Below are positions 9,110 through 18,199 of a DNA stretch of 64,000 bases, piece after piece. The translations under genes and the position numbers were made by a program. The stretch lies in the NCBI GenBank assembly GCA_964523105.1, contig CAZFZN010000006.1, forward strand, positions 154,324 to 218,323. The letters run 5' to 3'. Origin of the DNA: V1-33 sp964523105. Lineage in GTDB: Bacteria > Verrucomicrobiota > Verrucomicrobiia > Verrucomicrobiales > V1-33. How positions within the stretch are numbered: the first letter of the stretch is position 1; each line of letters begins with the position of its first letter. The notes under the pieces were generated by a model. The model had not been told where the DNA came from, ran no database searches, and saw only the letters and a list, made by a program, of their open reading frames with translations.

Positions 9110-10279
9110 ATGCCAACTACCGCTGCTCCGTTCTCCGTCACTCAGGTCGGCTCATGGCCGCGTTCCGAAGCACTGCTCGCCGCGCTGCGGGAGAAGCGGA
9201 TGGGCCGATTGAGCGCGGCGGAATTCAATACTCTGGCCGATGACGAAGTGCGCCGCTGTGTGGCCATTCAGGAGGAGGCCGGCGTGGACATCGTGGTGGA
9301 TGGGGAAATGCGGCGTGACAATTTCTATTCGTTCATCACGGACAAAGTCGAAGGCACGCGGCTCATGTCGCTGGCCGAAATGCTCGACACGGTGGAGGAC
9401 AAAGCGGCCTTTGAGGAGATGCTGCAAACGCTCGACGCACCGGCGTTCGCCATTCGCAATCCGACCTGCATCGGCAAAATGAAACGCCGCGAGCCGCTGG
9501 CGGTGGACGAGTTCAACTTCACGCGCTCGCTCACGGACAAGCCGGTCAAAGTCACGCTGCCCGGTCCCTATCTGCTCACGCGCGCCATGTGGGTCACGGC
9601 GCATTCGAAAGACGCTTACGGGGACAAGCCGGTGATGGCGGAGGACGTCATCGCCATGCTCCGCGACGAACTTGAGGACCTGTGCGCGGCTGGAGCCGAC
9701 TTTGTGCAGTTCGACGAACCGGTGCTCACGGAAATCGTGCACAGCGGCGACACCAAGCGCCGCACCTTCATGTGAGCGACTCTGGCGACCCGCCGTGACG
9801 CGGGTGCTGAACTCTCCTACGCCGCGGAACTCTACAACCGCGTCACGGCCGGCTTTGAAAACAGGCTGCGCCTCGCGCTGCACGTGTGCCGCGGCAACTG
9901 GAGTAAACGCGAGGACGTGATGATCACCGGCGATTACCAGCCGCTGACCGGCTGTTTTCAGGACATGCATGCGCGGCAGTTCGTGCTGGAATACTGCACG
10001 CCGCGCGCCGGTGAACTCGCGGTGGTGGGCCGCGCGCTGGCGGACCGCGAGATCGGTCTCGGCGTGGTGAATCCTCGCACGGATGAAGTCGAAACACCGG
10101 AGAGCATTGCCGCGCGCGGCCGGGAGGCGCTCCAGTTCTGGAAACCGGAGCAGATCATGCTCAATCCGGACTGCGGCTTCGCCTGTTTTGCCAACCGGGG
10201 GGTCAATGTGGAGGAAGTCGCCGCCGCGAAACTGCGGAGCATCGCGGAAGCGGCGCGGCGTCTGCGCGACGGCGCATAG
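9110..10279 (+). CDS. MetE-like cobalamin-independent methionine synthase family protein, one in-frame TGA
   Basis: A single ~389-codon reading frame interrupted only by TGA at 9773-9775; both halves are in the same frame. It has the short, C-terminal-domain-only architecture of the MetE/COG0620 barrel: TQVGSWPRS at the N-terminus, DGEMRRDNFYSF, VKVTLPGPY, and VQFDEPVL before the TGA. After it come LALHVCRGNW (zinc ligands His and Cys), LEYCTPRAGEL, and LNPDCGFACF (third zinc ligand Cys). The product would transfer a methyl group to a thiol such as homocysteine. All catalytic landmarks survive, so the gene may be a recent pseudogene, hold a sequencing error, or encode selenocysteine at the TGA. 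If translation stops there, a 221-residue fragment lacking the zinc site results. Confidence 0.85.
9788..9805 (+). other. SECIS-like hairpin 18 nt downstream of the in-frame TGA
   Basis: A perfect 6-bp stem, ACCCGC (9788-9793) with GCGGGT (9800-9805), closes a 6-nt loop CGTGAC. The loop begins 18 nt after the TGA at 9773-9775. As I recall the bacterial SECIS model, the apical loop lies roughly 16-37 nt from the UGA with a G in its first two positions, and both conditions hold. Short GC-rich hairpins are common at this base composition, so this is only suggestive. No selenocysteine machinery gene (selA, selB, selC, selD) lies in the window. Confidence 0.3.
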
Positions 10280-10429
10280 AAGCAGCCGCGGCGGGAACCA
10301 CCGCAGCGTTCCGGCGGCGCGGGATCGTCCGCACGCCGAGCTGAGATTGCGGCGCAGGCGAAAAAGTTTCGCGTCAATTGAAACGCGCGATGCTGAATCC
10401 CCAAGAAGTCAGGTGTCAATCTTCACGTC

Positions 10430-13400
10430 ATGCCTGCTTCCCTCATTCCTCCTCACGCCGGTGCCCTGCGCCGGATGCGACCCGTCCTCTGGATCGCCCT
10501 GCTGTTCACAGCTCTGACTCACGCCGCCCCGCTTGGGGTCACGATTCCGCTGCTCAACGGAAACCTTGAAGTTCCCTACATTCTCGAATCGCACCCGGAT
10601 CGCGATACCCTGCGCATCGCTGTGAGCGCGCGCATCGTGCGCAATCAGCCGGCCACGCTTCCGGCGAATGTCACGGTGCGCTACCGGGCGACGCTGCGTC
10701 AGGGGACAACGACCATCGCGCAAACGTCGCACACCACGGCGGTGCTGGTGACCGGCATTCACGATGCGATGGTGCCCGCAGCCTTCGAACTCGATCCGCC
10801 GGTGTTTCTCAATGATGCCGCGACCTACTCGCTCCAGCTCGAAGTGTTTCACATCAACGACCCCGCGACGCCGGCGACGTTCACGGCGGGCGACACGGAG
10901 TCCCTGGCCCTGCTCAACTTCGGACACTTCAGCGGCGCCGTGAACTTCGGAGCCAATGCAGGCACCTTCGCTGCGTTTGGAAATCCGCCCCCGCATTACC
11001 TCGGGGCAGGGGGCTGGCAGGTGCCAGTCTTCAGCGGCGCGCTCTCCAATGGCCTGACATTTGCCAACTCCGCCAATTCCGTCCAGCTCACGGCGACGCG
11101 GAATGCAGCCACCGGGGACTTGACGGTCACGGCGGGAAGCGCGGAAATCGATGACGGCGACGGACAGTTCACATGGAATGCGTGGAGCGGCGTGCGCGGA
11201 CCGGTGCTGATTTCCTCCACCGGCATCGCGGCCGCGAATTTCCGCCTGACACTTCCTCCGGGCGTGGGCTGGCGCGACGGCACCAGCGGAGTGCTGCGCC
11301 GGATCTTTCGCAGTGAGAATGTGGCGCTGCCGCTCGATGCAACGCTGCAGCCGGCTGTGGGTGCAGTGAGCGGTGCCGTTCCGGCGGGCCGGGAATTTGT
11401 GGGATCGGCGCTGCCGGTCGCGTTCACGCCGCCGTCCTTCAAATTCGACGGCACGACGCTCATCCTAACCACTCCGGGCACGCGCTTCACGCGCCAGAAC
11501 CGCTACCAGCAGCAAGTCATTTCCACCGGCAAGCTGCCGCGCTCCAATGACTGCATTTTCCGCCATCTGCAGCCAGCGGCATCCAGCGATCTCGAACTGC
11601 GCCACCACGCGGCCGGCTCCATGACGGTCACTCTGCGCACCGTTGCCGGGGACTATACGACGCATTTTCCCGACGGTGATATTGGCGGCCTCGCTTCCGC
11701 GCTGCGCGTGGTGAACGATTCCGTGGCCCCGGCGGCGTCGAGTCTGCTCGCCAACTGGGTGCATCTGCAATACGATCAGAGCTGTCCGCAGGCGGGCGTC
11801 ACATCGCACCAGGGCATGAGAATTCTCGCGCCCACCCTGACGGCGACACCGCAGGGCGGAATCACGGCGACCGGCAATCTGGCCACCGATGCGCAGTTCA
11901 ACGGCGTGGACCGCCACCTTGAAATCGGTCGCAACGGCAACGGTCAGGCGGTGCATCAGACGGACGAGTTCACGCAGGCGCGCTTTTATGCGCCGGGATT
12001 CTCCGTGCCGCAGGTGGATACGCCGGCGGACTTTTTGCTCGCGGAAATCCGGCCGGAAGCCGGCAACGCACTCGGATTTCCCGGATCCGCGGCCTATGCG
12101 GCGGGGCTCGGACTGTATGCAGGTTTCAACTTCGACTATCCGAATGGCATGCACGTGCAGTCGCGCACGGGCGGGGCGGCTCCGTTCGACTACGAAGTCA
12201 CGGAACGCCGCGCCTATGCCCGCTGGTTTGGTGTGAGCGGGGTGATTCAGGCGCAGCCGGGAGAACTTCCGTTCCAGGCGGAGATTTACGGTTTTCCCAT
12301 CGGCTTCACCGACTGGGCCTTCAATTTCCTCGGCAATGAAATGCGCGATTCGTTCATTGCGGGACAAGTGGACCTCACCGGGACGCCGGCGGACTTCGTG
12401 CAGGGCATGGAGGATGTGCGCATCTCGTGCTGCGGCAATCTGGAGGAGTTTGAGATTCCCCAGGGCGAAGCGGAGAAACGGCTCGGTTACTGGCAGGACT
12501 TTGAAATCGTGAACTCCTCCGCGCGGTTTGTAACGCCCGCGCCGTGCGACAGCAGCGAAGCGGTGCTGGCCTATGCCACCACGGTGCAGATCAACGGTCT
12601 GCCGGGGCGCAAGGCGGGCCGTCTCGGTTTTCTCAGCGACGGCACCCTGACGATTCCGAACGACAGCGCGTGGGACTACGCGCCGAGCTTCATCGCGCTC
12701 GAACCCCAGAGCGGCGTGGCCGGTCAGTACCGCTGGTGGCCGCGCGGCGATGCCTATTTCAACAATCCTGACGGCCAGCCGGCAAATTCGGGCTTCGTCA
12801 CGGCTGCCGGGGATCTGGATACGCCGTTCTTCAATCTCAGCACCGTGCGCATCAACACCACCGCCATTCCGGAGGTGGATGACGAGGTGCTCGTGGGCTT
12901 CCTGCAGGGCGATTTTCTCCCGGAAGGCGCGGTGGATCAGAAGCATCGCGGCATGCCGGATGGCATGAGCGCGGCGCAGTATCAGGCCAGCGCAGCGCAC
13001 CGGCCCATGGCTTCCGCACCCTTCTTTGGCAAGGAGGACGCATGGACGTTTCCGGTGCAGCACAACCTGACGACGGGTAATTTCCATTCGCCGGGCGACG
13101 GTAATCTCGATCTCTGGGTGGCCGAGTTCGATGGCCGTCTCTCGCGGCTCAACGCAGAGCTGGCGCACGTGCAGTTCGGCGCGGAGATCAACGGCCTCGT
13201 GCAGATGAGCGCGGGTACGCTGATCGAAAAGGCGGCGGAATACGGCGCGCAGGGACTCGCGGATGTCATCGGCGAGGAGGTGGCGCAGCCGATCAAAGAG
13301 GGCCTGCTCGCACTCGCGGAGACGCTGGACAACAAACTCGAAAAACTGCTCGGAGATGTCGTGAACCAGGCGATGGACGGAGCTGCCGGCAATCTGCTCA

Positions 13401-15145
13401 CCGCACTGCGGCAGATGGAGCAGATCAACCCGGGCTGGGCGCCGGCCGACCTCAATGCCCGGCTCGACATTCATATTCCCCTGCTCGCCAGCGCAGCGCA
13501 GACGCTGGGCAATTTCGAGGACGGAACCGGCCAGATCGCCAGCAGCATCGGCAAGCTCAATGAGCGGCTGGGCAGGCTGGAGACGGCACTCGACCGCGTG
13601 GTGCAATTGCTGAACGGACAGGTCGCCGGCTTCGGCCGCCTCGGCCCGCTGTTCGATCACCTTGTGGCCACGCTCGGTCTCAATCCGGCGATCGGTCAGA
13701 TTGATCCCGCAGTGGCGGATGAGGCGCTGCAGGAAGTGCTCGCGAGCGCGGGACTGCTCAATGGAATCGACACCGGCTGGATCGCCGACGCCCGCGAGGG
13801 ACTGACCCAACTGCGCGACATCGTGGCGGAGGTGCGCACGCGCCTCAATGAAGGGCAGGAGTTCTTCCAGGAAGTGAGCGCGCTCTTTGGCGACGCCGCG
13901 GAAATCGCCGCCGTCTTCGCCGAAGTGCGCCTGCAAATCAGCGCGCGCCTCACCGCGGAAATGCAGGGCCGTCTGTTCGAATTCACCGACTCCGAAATTC
14001 TGGACGTCATCCGGGGCGCAGTCCGCGACCGGCTCTTCGGCAGCCTGCTCGCGGTGAACCTCCAGTCCATGCTCCGCGCGCGGCTCGGTTATCTCGACAC
14101 GCTCATCGAGGACGCCATCAATACGGCGATGCAGGCGGTCGTCAGTGTGGCCGTTGAGGCGCTGGAGAACAGCGGGGCGCTCGAAGCACTCGACAGTGCG
14201 ATTCAGACCTTCACCGGCGCGCTGTCGTATCTCAAGGCCGCCCGCATCAACGGGGAAGCCATCGCCACCGGCGACCGGCTGACGGAGGTCGCCGTCATGA
14301 CGCAAGTGGACTTCAGTATTCCCACGCCCGCCGGCATCGGCCTGCCCATGAGCGCCGACGCCCTGATCAAGTGGCAGGAGCGAGTGTCCGACGGCGACAT
14401 TCCCTGCGCCGGCCCGCCCGGTGCAGTGCTGCCGGAAGTCATTCTCAAAGCGTCCGGCGGCTCGGCCATCGGCTTTGGCGCGGACAGCCGCGCGACCATT
14501 GCACTCAAGTTCGCCTTCCAGCCGGACTACACACCCGCGGGCTTTGCCGGCATGTTTCAGATAGACTCCAGCGAGTTCAATCTGAGCGGCATGGGTATGC
14601 AGGACTTCACCGGCATGCTCGCGCTGGGGCAGGACGACTATTACCTGAGCGCCCACGCCCTTGGTTCATTTGGCGCCGGCGGCACGAGCATTGATCTGGA
14701 AGGCGGGTTCGCAGTCGGTCAGTTCTGCAATGGCGACGTGGTAGCTTTCTATCCGAATTTCCCGCTGCCGCCCGGCGGCGGACCGTATCGTGGCATCGTC
14801 GCACACTTGTCAGGCAAGGCCCCTCTCTATGGCGGCGGCGGACTGCTGAATGTGACCATCGGCGCGGAAATCGGCGGCTTTGCCATGGCCGACGCCGCAT
14901 GGAATCCCGCATACGGCGGACACCTCGGCGGCAGCATCAGCGGGGAGGCGCTCTATCTGCTCAAGGCCACCGGCTCACTCAATCTCGGCTACGGCTTTGG
15001 CGGCGGGATCCACCGCTTCGACGGTGAGGCCGGTGTGGAGGTGAAGCTCGGCTTCAAGCCCTTCCAGATCACCAAATCGAAAACCCTCCACGTCGTTTAT
15101 ATCAAGCCCGTCGGCGGCAGCGGCGACTGGGATGTGAACCCCTGA
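10430..15145 (+). CDS. Very large exported protein of unknown function with central helical/coiled-coil region
   Basis: A 1571-residue protein with no family that I recognise. An N-terminal export signal is clear (RPVLWIALLFTALTHAAP); ATG 10475 is an equally good start and would shorten the leader by 15 residues. Residues ~30-900 are beta-rich, with a doublet-cysteine site (RISCCGNLEEFE) near 665. Residues ~900-1270 are strongly helical with heptad-like stretches (SIGKLNERLGRLETALDR), suggesting coiled coils. Residues ~1270-1571 are glycine-rich beta sequence (GGGLLNVTIGAEIGGF). It is the first gene of a tight three-gene operon with two other exported proteins. A structural or surface role is inferred from size and repeats only. 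Confidence 0.75.
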   Translation: MPASLIPPHAGALRRMRPVLWIALLFTALTHAAPLGVTIPLLNGNLEVPYILESHPDRDTLRIAVSARIVRNQPATLPANVTVRYRATLRQGTTTIAQTSHTTAVLVTGIHDAMVPAAFELDPPVFLNDAATYSLQLEVFHINDPATPATFTAGDTESLALLNFGHFSGAVNFGANAGTFAAFGNPPPHYLGAGGWQVPVFSGALSNGLTFANSANSVQLTATRNAATGDLTVTAGSAEIDDGDGQFTWNAWSGVRGPVLISSTGIAAANFRLTLPPGVGWRDGTSGVLRRIFRSENVALPLDATLQPAVGAVSGAVPAGREFVGSALPVAFTPPSFKFDGTTLILTTPGTRFTRQNRYQQQVISTGKLPRSNDCIFRHLQPAASSDLELRHHAAGSMTVTLRTVAGDYTTHFPDGDIGGLASALRVVNDSVAPAASSLLANWVHLQYDQSCPQAGVTSHQGMRILAPTLTATPQGGITATGNLATDAQFNGVDRHLEIGRNGNGQAVHQTDEFTQARFYAPGFSVPQVDTPADFLLAEIRPEAGNALGFPGSAAYAAGLGLYAGFNFDYPNGMHVQSRTGGAAPFDYEVTERRAYARWFGVSGVIQAQPGELPFQAEIYGFPIGFTDWAFNFLGNEMRDSFIAGQVDLTGTPADFVQGMEDVRISCCGNLEEFEIPQGEAEKRLGYWQDFEIVNSSARFVTPAPCDSSEAVLAYATTVQINGLPGRKAGRLGFLSDGTLTIPNDSAWDYAPSFIALEPQSGVAGQYRWWPRGDAYFNNPDGQPANSGFVTAAGDLDTPFFNLSTVRINTTAIPEVDDEVLVGFLQGDFLPEGAVDQKHRGMPDGMSAAQYQASAAHRPMASAPFFGKEDAWTFPVQHNLTTGNFHSPGDGNLDLWVAEFDGRLSRLNAELAHVQFGAEINGLVQMSAGTLIEKAAEYGAQGLADVIGEEVAQPIKEGLLALAETLDNKLEKLLGDVVNQAMDGAAGNLLTALRQMEQINPGWAPADLNARLDIHIPLLASAAQTLGNFEDGTGQIASSIGKLNERLGRLETALDRVVQLLNGQVAGFGRLGPLFDHLVATLGLNPAIGQIDPAVADEALQEVLASAGLLNGIDTGWIADAREGLTQLRDIVAEVRTRLNEGQEFFQEVSALFGDAAEIAAVFAEVRLQISARLTAEMQGRLFEFTDSEILDVIRGAVRDRLFGSLLAVNLQSMLRARLGYLDTLIEDAINTAMQAVVSVAVEALENSGALEALDSAIQTFTGALSYLKAARINGEAIATGDRLTEVAVMTQVDFSIPTPAGIGLPMSADALIKWQERVSDGDIPCAGPPGAVLPEVILKASGGSAIGFGADSRATIALKFAFQPDYTPAGFAGMFQIDSSEFNLSGMGMQDFTGMLALGQDDYYLSAHALGSFGAGGTSIDLEGGFAVGQFCNGDVVAFYPNFPLPPGGGPYRGIVAHLSGKAPLYGGGGLLNVTIGAEIGGFAMADAAWNPAYGGHLGGSISGEALYLLKATGSLNLGYGFGGGIHRFDGEAGVEVKLGFKPFQITKSKTLHVVYIKPVGGSGDWDVNP

Positions 15146-15174
15146 CACTTAACCTTTCCATCTCTCCAACTGTC

Positions 15175-18100
15175 ATGAAACTGAATCACCTCATTGCCCT
15201 CTTTTGCGCCGCGCTGCTCCCGGCCGGTGCTGTATTCGCAGAGAGCCCAAAAATCGGCTGCGCGGCCGAAGTCGGTCAGCCGGCGGGCGCCGGAAATCAC
15301 TGGGCGCTCGTTTTTCTCAAGCCGCTCGGCAGCGCCAAAATGCCTCCCGCGTGGCGTCTCTATCATAAAGCCGGCGCGGCGGATGCGCCCGGCAACTACT
15401 CGCTGCTGACCACGGTGCAGCCCACGGCGGATCCGGTCGCGATCGGACATTTGATTAATGATGCGACCGCCGCGGGCGCGGATGTGGCCAACACCACCGG
15501 CCGCATCACCGCGATCGTGGCCGATCCCTCCGACCTGCCGGGAAAAGTGGCTGCTCTGATGCAGGCGACATCGGAGGGCGGCGTGATCGAGTTCCAGCGT
15601 GAAACGCTCGCGACGACCGATCCGCTGATCGCCGCCGTGGCCGGTCGCGCGGCTTTTGTGCAGGTGCCGGCGGCGGCGGGGACTTTCGAGATCCGTCAGT
15701 TCGCGAACGGCGTCGAAGGTCCGGTGATTGGCCGCGCCAGCACCGGCGCAGCGCCGGAACTGCTTCCGGCTCCCGAGGCCCTGACAGAAGTTCCGGAACT
15801 CCGTCCTCGCGGCCATCTGCGCGTGCAGTTGCGCTGGTGTGCACCCGAGGCGCTGCGTCAGCGCTTTCTCCACTGGCGTGGCGTCAGGGTGTATCGCGCG
15901 GACTTCCAGCACTGGCAGCAGCACTTCGGCGCCACGCCGCCGGCCGCCATCGGACGCGACCCGCTGCTCGCGATGCTGGCGGACGGACACGTCGTGCAGG
16001 TGAATCGCCTGCCGGTGTTGCCGGAGGAGGTGCCGGTCTGTCCGCCGGGCGCGGGGGAGCCGATGTTCACAGACGACAACGACAGCGTGGCGCAGACGCA
16101 GACCGAGGGGGCGCCGAAGTTTCACGCCGGGGACCAGTATATGTACTGGGTCGCCGAGACCGATCTCCTGGGCAGGCCTGGCGAGCCGAGCAGCGGTGTG
16201 GAGGTGATGATTTGCGACCGCCTTGCGCCGGAACCGCCGCGCGGACTGACCGTGACCAATGAGCGTCGTTTCATTGCCGGCAAAGCGGAGGACTTCCTGA
16301 GGCTCGAATGGCCCGCGGCACCGGCCACCGAAGTGCGCCGCTGGTATGTCTATGTCTCCACGGATGTGGAAACGCCGCTGGGCGAGTACGCCGCCGATCC
16401 TGACAATCCCAACACCGCGAGCCTGCGCATCATGATTCCCAACGACGGCACCTACTCCGGACCAGACGGAATGATCCGTTTCGATCATCTTGCGGCGCCG
16501 GGCCATCCGCTCGCGCCCCTCGGCAAGACCGTCTATTACCGGCTGCGCGCCGAAGACGACACGCCCTGCAAGGTCGCGGGCATGGGGAATCTTTCCGGGC
16601 TCAGCGGCCCCGTTCCCGGCGCTCGGCACGATTTGACAGGGCCGGAGACAGTGGACGGCTTTCTGCTCACGGAATGCCGCCGGTTGAACGCCACGCACGT
16701 TCAACTTACGAGCGTCCCCGGCCGGCCGTACACCGCCACTCTGCGCGCGCAGCGCCCGGCAGGCTCGCGGTTCCACTGGGTGGAGTTCCGGGATGTCACC
16801 AACAACCGGTTCATCGGACGCTATCTGTTCGCGCCGGGGCAGCAGATGATCACTGCGGACTATCAGCCGGGGAACAATTCCTCCCCGATCCTCGCCGGGC
16901 GCTTTGGTCATCCCGGCGGCTATGTCAGTACATGGCGGAACAGCAGTGTGGCGGACTCCGTGCCCTACGACACGCACACCTGGACGCCCCAGTGGCAGGC
17001 TGAGCCCGGCCCCGGCGACTGCGGCGGACTTCATCTTCCGGTCGATCCGGAAAGCGGCGAACTGAACGACCTTTGCGTCATCCTTAACCCCGGCGTGGAT
17101 GTGAAGTCGTGGATCGCCTACGTCCAGCTGGGGGTGAACGGTACGAAGACCAAGTTCGCCAGCGGCAAGGTCACGGCGCCCGGCATCGTGCAGGCCTGCT
17201 TCAGCGCGTTTCCGCCGCACGGCGGCGAGCTTTGCTTCTACGCTCAGGGCTTTGACGCGGGCGGCAATCCCGGGCCGATGGAATCGCTCGGCTGTGTGAA
17301 AGTGGCGGCACGCGACGGCCTGCCGGTGCCGTCCGTCACCGGCGGAGCGCCCGCCACGGCTTCGATCCCCACCGCCAGCCCTGACGATTTTCGCCTGACA
17401 TGGAACTGCCCGCCGGGCGCGGAGCGGTTCGATGCCGCCTTCACGCCGGTGCCGAAGAATGCTCAGCGGACTTTCCTCGAGATCGACTCCTCCGGCGCCC
17501 TGCGCGAGTGGGGAACCATTGAAACGCCGCGGATTCCGACGGATTTTGGTGCCAATGCACCGGAGTTTGCGCTGATCTTCGGGCTCGCGGAGGGTGTGAA
17601 TTACCGCGCGAAAGTCCGCGCCGTGAGCGGACATGGAATCGAACGCGACGAAGGCCAGTGGAGCCTGCCGTTCACCGTCAAATGGCTCAGTGCGCCCGCC
17701 GCGGCGAGCGTGCCCTGGCCGCAGCGCGATGCGCCGGGTGTGACAGGCGAAGCGGTGATGGCGTGGGACGCCGCGGACGCGCAGCTTCGCGTGCTCATTG
17801 GCACGGTTCCGTTCCTCGTCCAGTCGCCCACCGTTCCGCTGCCGGTGGATTCGCTGGATCCATTCCTCTTCCACAAGCTGCCGCTCGTCGCCTATCTGCG
17901 CGACACTACGGCCGGTGTGCCTGACAGAATGCTCCAGGTGACGCACAAGGTGGACAAACTCATCGCTCAGACCATTCCCGGCGGACAGGTGATCACGGAT
18001 CAGTCCATCAAACTCATCCCCTCCGGCGCGAACACTCAAATCTGGCTGCGCCTCGATCAGCCCGCCCTCAACGGCCACAGCTACGAGAGCTTCCTCGTGC

Positions 18101-18177
18101 TGCACGACGAGCGCGGGGAAATCCAGGAGGTGCGGCGGAGCAACGCCACGGCGGTTCCCGCTCTCATTGAAAATTGA
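15175..18177 (+). CDS. Large exported fibronectin-III-like protein
   Basis: A 1000-residue protein with signal peptide MKLNHLIALFCAALLPAGAVFA. Several segments look like fibronectin-III-type sandwiches: LAPEPPRGLTVTNERRFI with later WYVYVSTD, and DDFRLTWNCPPG followed by YRAKVRAVSG. Such modules occur in adhesins and in carbohydrate-active extracellular proteins. No catalytic signature is visible. It starts 29 bp after the 1571-residue gene and ends 22 bp before the FG-GAP gene, so the three are almost certainly one transcript. Several cysteines (IGCAAE, RWCAPEA, PVCPPG, GDCGGL) may form disulfides outside the cell. The FN3 assignment is moderate; the function is unknown. Confidence 0.75.
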   Translation: MKLNHLIALFCAALLPAGAVFAESPKIGCAAEVGQPAGAGNHWALVFLKPLGSAKMPPAWRLYHKAGAADAPGNYSLLTTVQPTADPVAIGHLINDATAAGADVANTTGRITAIVADPSDLPGKVAALMQATSEGGVIEFQRETLATTDPLIAAVAGRAAFVQVPAAAGTFEIRQFANGVEGPVIGRASTGAAPELLPAPEALTEVPELRPRGHLRVQLRWCAPEALRQRFLHWRGVRVYRADFQHWQQHFGATPPAAIGRDPLLAMLADGHVVQVNRLPVLPEEVPVCPPGAGEPMFTDDNDSVAQTQTEGAPKFHAGDQYMYWVAETDLLGRPGEPSSGVEVMICDRLAPEPPRGLTVTNERRFIAGKAEDFLRLEWPAAPATEVRRWYVYVSTDVETPLGEYAADPDNPNTASLRIMIPNDGTYSGPDGMIRFDHLAAPGHPLAPLGKTVYYRLRAEDDTPCKVAGMGNLSGLSGPVPGARHDLTGPETVDGFLLTECRRLNATHVQLTSVPGRPYTATLRAQRPAGSRFHWVEFRDVTNNRFIGRYLFAPGQQMITADYQPGNNSSPILAGRFGHPGGYVSTWRNSSVADSVPYDTHTWTPQWQAEPGPGDCGGLHLPVDPESGELNDLCVILNPGVDVKSWIAYVQLGVNGTKTKFASGKVTAPGIVQACFSAFPPHGGELCFYAQGFDAGGNPGPMESLGCVKVAARDGLPVPSVTGGAPATASIPTASPDDFRLTWNCPPGAERFDAAFTPVPKNAQRTFLEIDSSGALREWGTIETPRIPTDFGANAPEFALIFGLAEGVNYRAKVRAVSGHGIERDEGQWSLPFTVKWLSAPAAASVPWPQRDAPGVTGEAVMAWDAADAQLRVLIGTVPFLVQSPTVPLPVDSLDPFLFHKLPLVAYLRDTTAGVPDRMLQVTHKVDKLIAQTIPGGQVITDQSIKLIPSGANTQIWLRLDQPALNGHSYESFLVLHDERGEIQEVRRSNATAVPALIEN

Positions 18178-18199
18178 AACTCCAACTCTGACCCTCACA

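Noticed and set aside
11465..14656. A 1063-codon minus-strand open frame within the 10430-15145 gene
   Set aside because: It is an antisense shadow with low-complexity composition and no family signal; the plus-strand gene has a signal peptide and operon context.
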